Below, piece by piece: positions 60,193-64,000 of a DNA stretch of 64,000 bases. A program made the translations under genes and the position numbers. The stretch is from Mesorhizobium erdmanii USDA 3471. Lineage in GTDB: Bacteria; Pseudomonadota; Alphaproteobacteria; Rhizobiales; Rhizobiaceae. The stretch is from the NCBI RefSeq assembly GCF_000472705.1, contig NZ_AXAE01000023.1, positions 85,631-149,630 on the forward strand. The letters are read 5' to 3'. Numbering within the stretch: position 1 is the stretch's first letter; the number at the start of each line of letters is the position of its first letter. Below the pieces are notes generated by a model. It had not been told where the DNA came from, did not search any database, and saw only the letters and a program-made list of their open reading frames with translations.

Positions 60193-60569
60193 TTGCAGCT
60201 GTCCAGTTCGATGGTGGCGGAGGGATCAAGCACGATGCCGGGCGCTTCGAGCTGCTTCTTGAGGCACTGCAGTTGTGGGTGCGAAACAATGAACTGCACG
60301 TCCGGCTCCACAGGCGTCTTGTTCGGCGAGGGCAATGCCTCGACAATGCCGCGCGAGGCGCAGCTCGAGAGATCGACCACCACCGCATTACTGCTGGTCT
60401 TGGCGAATTGGTCGTACTGGTCGAGGAAGCAGGTCGCCAGTTCCGAATTGGTAACGATCTGCTTGACGCAAAGCCCACAGATGTCCTGCGCCGAGGCATT
60501 GGCGATCAGCAACAGGCCGCCGGCAAGTCCGGCAACTGTTCCGCGCCAGGAGAAAAGAGATTTCTTCAC
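60189..60569 (-). CDS. Small secreted six-cysteine protein
   Basis: 126 residues from a GTG at 60569 (KKSLFSWRGTVAGLAGGLLL signal peptide, cleavage at ASA|QD). The mature protein has six cysteines (CGLC, TC, SSC, QC, SC) that could form three disulfides. I chose the GTG because AGGA sits six bases upstream and the signal peptide is ideal from there; a second identical AGGA...GTG lies 18 bp further upstream through a tandem duplication. ATGs further upstream also open the frame. It overlaps the next gene by 4 bp. Function unknown. Confidence 0.75.
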   Translation of the reverse strand: MKKSLFSWRGTVAGLAGGLLLIANASAQDICGLCVKQIVTNSELATCFLDQYDQFAKTSSNAVVVDLSSCASRGIVEALPSPNKTPVEPDVQFIVSHPQLQCLKKQLEAPGIVLDPSATIELDSCK

Positions 60570-60603
60570 AATCGATCCTATCTGCACAATCGATCCTATC
60601 TGC
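60568..60603. repeat. Perfect 18-bp tandem duplication at a translation start
   Basis: Two adjacent copies of ACAATCGATCCTATCTGC (60568-60585 and 60586-60603). On the minus strand each contains AGGA and ATTGTG, duplicating a ribosome-binding site plus GTG start of the small secreted-protein gene. Confidence 0.85.
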
Positions 60604-60704
60604 TTCATCAGCCGCTGGCCCCTGGCTGCGGCCGGGAATGTTCTCATATCGCGCCAATCGCGCAAGAGCCGGTGTTACCGGGCCGCGCGACCCGGCGCCG
60701 GAAC

Positions 60705-62906
60705 TCAGGCGCGCGGCACCGTCTCCATCGGAAAGATCATCACCGCGCCTTTCGGGCCGCTCTTGTCGGCAAGCCGCATCACCGAGCGGGCCGGCGGCGC
60801 CGCACCGATATCGGCGAGCATGTCGGAGAAACTGGCGGGTCCCAGGCCGCGCGTCATCGACGCGACGCCGTCCTGCGCCAGGAAGCTCAGGTCTTCCTTC
60901 TCGCTCTCCGGCGGCGCTTCGGTCAGCACTGCGATCATCCGCTCCATGCCGAAGCTGGTATCGGTGAAGGCTAGCAGCCCTTCCTCGAGCGTGGCCTGCG
61001 GGGCAAGGCGCTCGGCAACGATGTGGGTGATCGAGTAATCGCTGCCGACATAGAGCACGTTGATGTCGACCAGCTGGTCCGAGCTGTTCTTGGCCAGCAC
61101 ATGCACCTCGTCGCCCGGCGAGACGCGCGGCACCACCGAAGCCTGCAGCGGCTCAAGCCCGTCCGCGTCGCGGCGCTTGACCTGGAACTGGACGTCTACA
61201 TCCTCGGGCTTGTAGTCGGAGGCCACCGCCAGCCGCGACAGTCCGGTGGCGCGGAAAATGGTGCGCAGGTTCCGGGTCGCGGCATCGACCAGCTTCTGGC
61301 GGTCGTCCATGTGGATGATGATCAGCGGCGGCTTGCTGCCGTCCTTCAAGGTAACGTCGCCGGATGCCGGCAGGAACCACAACGCCGGCTTGTCCGTCGC
61401 ATCCTTGGCGGCGCCTTCAATGGCGTTCTCGCGCATCACCGCGAAGCGCAGCTCGGCACCCTTGCCCGGGTCGACCAGCTCGATGTTGAAGCCGGTCGCC
61501 TTGGCCGTGGCCAGTTCGTCGAGAACCGAATTGACGAGTTCGGCTTCCTTTTCCAGTCCCTTGCTCGCGGCGGGCCGCGCGACGGCGAGCTTGTAGTCGA
61601 CGGCGATCTCGGCCACCCGCGCATAGGCGTTGGCGGGAATGTCGACCAGCTTGAGTGCCGGCTTCTTCTCGAACTCGACCGGCTTGACGTGGCTCTCCAG
61701 GTTCTTTGCCGACTCCACCTCGAGATAACCGACCGCGTCCGACAGCGACGACAGCGCCGAAGGCAGGATGGCGAGCTTGCTGCCGGGCGTGAGACGATGC
61801 AGCAGGCCGGCGCCGATCGTCGCCTCGCCGTCCTTGACGACGATCGGCCATTGCATGACCGCGTCGGTCTTGTCGGTGCCGAAGACGCGCGCGTCGAGTT
61901 CGCCCTCGAACAGCGGCGTCGGCCGGGTGCGGCTGTCGGCCGAGTATTGCTGCAGCACGGCCTGACCGAGCTGGCGATAGGTGACGTTGGGGTTTTCGGC
62001 AAGCTTCGACAGGATGGTGAAGGTGAACAGGCCGAAGCGCGGCGCGTCCGTCGTGCCCTTGGGCAGCGGCATCTCCGGCGTCGTCTCCACCGTCTGCGCG
62101 GCGTAGAAGGCGACCAGCTTGCCCTTGGTGATCGGTTCGCCGCCGGTCGGCGTCAGGTTGAAGGCGGGCTTGCGCGCGCCACTCTCGTCGAGGCCGCGCG
62201 AGGCGCCCGCGACCGTGTCCTCATAGGTCTTGATGGCTGCCGCCCTAGCGGCCTCGTCACCGCCGACCAGATCGGCGAATTCGACCTTGCGCTCCAACTC
62301 GTCGTCGACCTCGACGGCGCGTGTCGCGGTGCCGGAATGGCAGCAGTCGAACACGGCCCAGACGAAGGCGCCCTTGTCGCGGATGGCGTCCAGCGCATCG
62401 CCGATCTCGTTGTCGACCAGCGCGTTCGGCACGCCGGCGTCGCGGTTGATCCACTTTTCGATGTCGACGGGCAGGAAGATCTCGTCGAGCCCGTCGGTTT
62501 CGTCGCCCTTGACCATTTCCGGCTGCTGCGCGCCGTGGCCGGACAGATGCAGGTAGACGAAGTCGTCGCGCTGCACCCTGGCGGCGAGGTCGGCCAGCGC
62601 CGCCTTGATTGCCGCATGGGTCGGCAGGCCGCTGGCGCCGGGCACGTCCTTGGCGAGCAAGGTGACGTTTTCGGGTTTGAACCGCACGGGGTCGGGCACG
62701 TTCTTCAGAAGGTATTCGTGGACCAGGCCGGCATCGTTCTTCGGCCCGATCAGCCAGTTCCTCTGCGGCAGGGCCGGATATTCGGTGCAGGCGACCAGCA
62801 GCGCATGGTAGGTGCGCGATGCCGCCAATGCCCGGAACGAAATCGTACCGGCCGCCATCAGCGCGGACGTGCCGACAAGCAGCGTCCGGCGTGTCAATTT
62901 GATCAT
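60705..62906 (-). CDS. Secreted caspase-family (C14) metacaspase-like protease with DUF4384-like tail
   Basis: 733 residues. N-terminal TRRTLLVGTSALMAAG is a twin-arginine-like signal, cleaved near ALA|AS. The caspase domain spans ~30-260: YHALLVACTEYP, His124 in LHLSGHGAQ and Cys189 in AVFDCCHSGT, the metacaspase-type D-C-C-H-S-G motif. A ~430-residue extension follows, whose end (SPGDEVHVLAKNSSDQLVDINVLYVG core, then AVLTEAPPESE) resembles DUF4384. GGGGAAG lies five bases before the ATG. First gene of the five-gene operon. Prediction: Arg/Lys-specific processing in the periplasm. Confidence 0.9.
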   Translation of the reverse strand: MIKLTRRTLLVGTSALMAAGTISFRALAASRTYHALLVACTEYPALPQRNWLIGPKNDAGLVHEYLLKNVPDPVRFKPENVTLLAKDVPGASGLPTHAAIKAALADLAARVQRDDFVYLHLSGHGAQQPEMVKGDETDGLDEIFLPVDIEKWINRDAGVPNALVDNEIGDALDAIRDKGAFVWAVFDCCHSGTATRAVEVDDELERKVEFADLVGGDEAARAAAIKTYEDTVAGASRGLDESGARKPAFNLTPTGGEPITKGKLVAFYAAQTVETTPEMPLPKGTTDAPRFGLFTFTILSKLAENPNVTYRQLGQAVLQQYSADSRTRPTPLFEGELDARVFGTDKTDAVMQWPIVVKDGEATIGAGLLHRLTPGSKLAILPSALSSLSDAVGYLEVESAKNLESHVKPVEFEKKPALKLVDIPANAYARVAEIAVDYKLAVARPAASKGLEKEAELVNSVLDELATAKATGFNIELVDPGKGAELRFAVMRENAIEGAAKDATDKPALWFLPASGDVTLKDGSKPPLIIIHMDDRQKLVDAATRNLRTIFRATGLSRLAVASDYKPEDVDVQFQVKRRDADGLEPLQASVVPRVSPGDEVHVLAKNSSDQLVDINVLYVGSDYSITHIVAERLAPQATLEEGLLAFTDTSFGMERMIAVLTEAPPESEKEDLSFLAQDGVASMTRGLGPASFSDMLADIGAAPPARSVMRLADKSGPKGAVMIFPMETVPRA

Positions 62907-63151
62907 ACTGCTTCCCCAAGCCCGATCGAATTTCCCAAGCGATACCACCCTCGCCGAGGATTTTGTCAGTATTTTGAATGACGCCGCGTCATCAAGCCAG
63001 CCATCATCAAATGTGCCGGCACTTTCATCGATTGGCCCGGGACAACAACAGAAGAGTAGCAAAGACGACGGTTCGTCGCTATCTGAATGGGATCAGGCCG
63101 TTTGCACGGGCAAACAGCCTGGGATGGCGCAGGGCAGACTGGAACAGAACC
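62907..63151. promoter_or_regulatory. Divergent spacer between the caspase operon and the Zur-like gene
   Basis: 245 bp containing the promoters of both directions. I find no clear Zur-type dyad (GTTATANTATAAC class) and no convincing paired hexamers; the stretch near 62960-62985 (TTTTGTCAGTATTTTGAATG) is the most AT-rich part. Confidence 0.4.
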
Positions 63152-63556
63152 ATGGCGGCAAGGGATGTGCTGACGAAGAACCAGTTGTGCGTGCTCGAGA
63201 AGCTCGAGACCGCCAGCGGGCCGCTCAGTGCCTACACCTTGCTCGACCAGCTGCGCGAGCGCGGTTTTCGCGCGCCATTGCAGGTTTACCGGGCGCTGGA
63301 CACGCTGGTGAAATCCGGCTTCGTGCATCGGCTGGAAAGCATCAATTCCTTCGTCGCCTGCGCCGAGCCGCACGACCACAGCCATTCGATGACCGCTTTC
63401 GCCATCTGCGACACTTGCGGACAAGTGACGGAGATGTCCGATCACGATGTCGACCACCGGCTGAACGATTGGGTCAATTCGACGGGCTTCGCCGCCAAGA
63501 AGGCGGTGATCGAATTTCGCGGGACATGTGCCAAGTGCCGGGCTGAAGCGGCCTAG
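63152..63556 (+). CDS. zur: Fur-family regulator, Zur-like
   Basis: 134 residues. N-terminal winged helix (LSAYTLLDQLRERGFRAPLQVYRALDTLV, core APLQVYRALDTLV), then a metal-sensing domain with ACAEPHDHSHSM and the structural zinc cysteines Cys86/Cys89 (CDTC) and Cys126/Cys129 (CAKC). Short length and HDHSH favour Zur over Fur/Mur or Irr. ATG at 63152 with GGAACAG before it; the frame opens upstream at 62978 without support. No znuABC is in the window. It is divergent from the caspase operon. Confidence 0.82.
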   Translation: MAARDVLTKNQLCVLEKLETASGPLSAYTLLDQLRERGFRAPLQVYRALDTLVKSGFVHRLESINSFVACAEPHDHSHSMTAFAICDTCGQVTEMSDHDVDHRLNDWVNSTGFAAKKAVIEFRGTCAKCRAEAA

Positions 63557-63570
63557 GCTCCTCCTCTCTT

Positions 63571-63628
63571 CGTCATCCTAGGGCGAAGTGAACGCGAAGC
63601 GGAACGAAGACCCTGGGATCCATTCCGT
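63571..63628. repeat. CGTCATCCT-type intergenic repeat, copy 2
   Basis: Begins CGTCATCCTAGGGCGAAG and ends GACCCTGGGATCCATTCCG (cores), matching the element at 26984-27043 in order and spacing but with a different middle. Confidence 0.65.
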
Positions 63629-63707
63629 TACATTTCCGACGATTACTGCGGCGCAGAACAAATCACCACAGCCGCGACACTCAGGCGTCACGGCATGGCA
63701 ACTGTGT

Positions 63708-64000
63708 TCATGCGAAAGCTTTTTTGTCTCGAATGATGGCGTTGAGGACGACGAGGAGCTTCCTTGCGACGGCGATGATGGCGAGCTTCTTCGAGCCTGA
63801 GCGGACTGCGATGGCGGTATAGAAAGCTCTGAAGCGCTCACAAGCTCGGATGGCGCCGAGCGCAGCCATGTAGAGAGCACGGCGCACACGCGATCGGCCA
63901 CCCTGGATCTGGCTCCTGCGGTTGAGCTTGCCGCTCTTGTTGTCGAAGGGGGCAAGGCCGGCGAGTGCGGCGATCGACTTGGGTGAGCGCAGGCCGAGCT
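63708..64000 (-). mobile_element. IS110-family transposase, C-terminal part (continues beyond window)
   Basis: The last ~97 codons of a transposase, read on the minus strand and ending at the TGA 63710-63708. The Transposase_20 region is recognisable: LRSPKSIAALAGLAPFDNKSG (core ALAGLAPFDNKSG), NRRSQIQGGRSRVRRALYMAAL and the end KLLVVLNAIIRDKKAFA. The conserved serine of IS110 recombinases lies in the SQIQGGR region. The 5' part and the other IS end are outside the window. IS110 elements lack long terminal inverted repeats, so the left boundary, somewhere in 63629-63707, cannot be fixed here. Confidence 0.85.

Noticed and set aside
59483..60499. N-terminal extension of the WD40-caspase frame by 339 codons
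   Set aside because: It overlaps two other coding genes in another frame and lacks domain similarity; a signal peptide begins at 59482.
61023..62981. A 652-codon open frame on the plus strand opposite the metacaspase gene
   Set aside because: It is antisense to a gene with clear catalytic motifs, and its product looks like shadow translation rich in R, G and D.
49915..63556. Interpretation as a classical cytoplasmic anti-phage defence island
   Set aside because: No nuclease, NTPase switch or restriction genes are present, and most products have export signals.

Overview
The window reads as chromosomal DNA from a high-GC alphaproteobacterium of the Rhizobiales, most likely Mesorhizobium or a close relative. 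The evidence is the many ABC sugar-uptake operons with Gfo/Idh/MocA oxidoreductases and TIM-barrel epimerases, a C-P lyase operon carrying a FosX whose key residues match the characterised M. loti enzyme, and several families of short intergenic palindromes that I associate with this order. I saw no rRNA, tRNA, CRISPR array or phage genes. The only transposase is an IS110-family fragment cut by the right edge.

Left part (1-16385). The window opens inside a pair of MalK-type ABC ATPases. A run of single genes follows: a secreted cupin, an AraC regulator, the decayed remnant of a second AraC gene, a TetR/SDR divergent pair, a GFA protein, an amidase and a small secreted protein. From 7264 to 14929 there is a divergent catabolic locus for an unidentified sugar or sugar acid. 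Its minus arm encodes an epimerase, an enolase-superfamily dehydratase, an FCD-type GntR regulator and a 2-hydroxyacid dehydrogenase. Its plus arm encodes an epimerase, a Gfo/Idh/MocA oxidoreductase and another epimerase. Two TGGT-N3-ACCA operators lie in the shared promoter region.

Middle part (15018-49828). A minus-strand phosphonate locus runs phnG-H-I-fosX-J-K-L, a hexapeptide transferase, a 2H phosphoesterase, then phnC-D-E1-E2, with phnF divergent across a perfect operator. It is followed by an Rbs-type ABC operon with a zinc alcohol dehydrogenase, an aldo/keto reductase, an altronate dehydratase-family enzyme and a GntR regulator with two winged helices. Next come a four-gene copper operon (DUF2946, PCuAC, YcnI, CopCD), gnd, and a LacI-controlled ABC sugar operon. 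The LacI site occurs twice, about 263 bp apart, and each copy sits on a recognisable promoter. All three substrate-binding-protein genes (phnD and two sugar SBPs) are followed by strong stem-loops.

Right part (49915-63556). This is the most unusual section. A trypsin-like and a V8-like secreted protease are divergently transcribed. They are followed by a secreted MORN-repeat protein and a five-gene minus operon: a Tat/Sec-type secreted metacaspase with a long C-terminal domain, a small six-cysteine secreted protein, a single-pass membrane protein, a secreted WD40-caspase fusion and a MEMO-like/CapA fusion. Most of these products appear to be exported, so the cluster looks like an envelope proteolytic system rather than a cytoplasmic defence island. 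Both chymotrypsin-fold proteases have an arginine just before the mature domain, which would suit activation by an Arg/Lys-specific caspase or trypsin. A Zur-like regulator gene is divergent from the operon. An IS110 transposase end closes the window.
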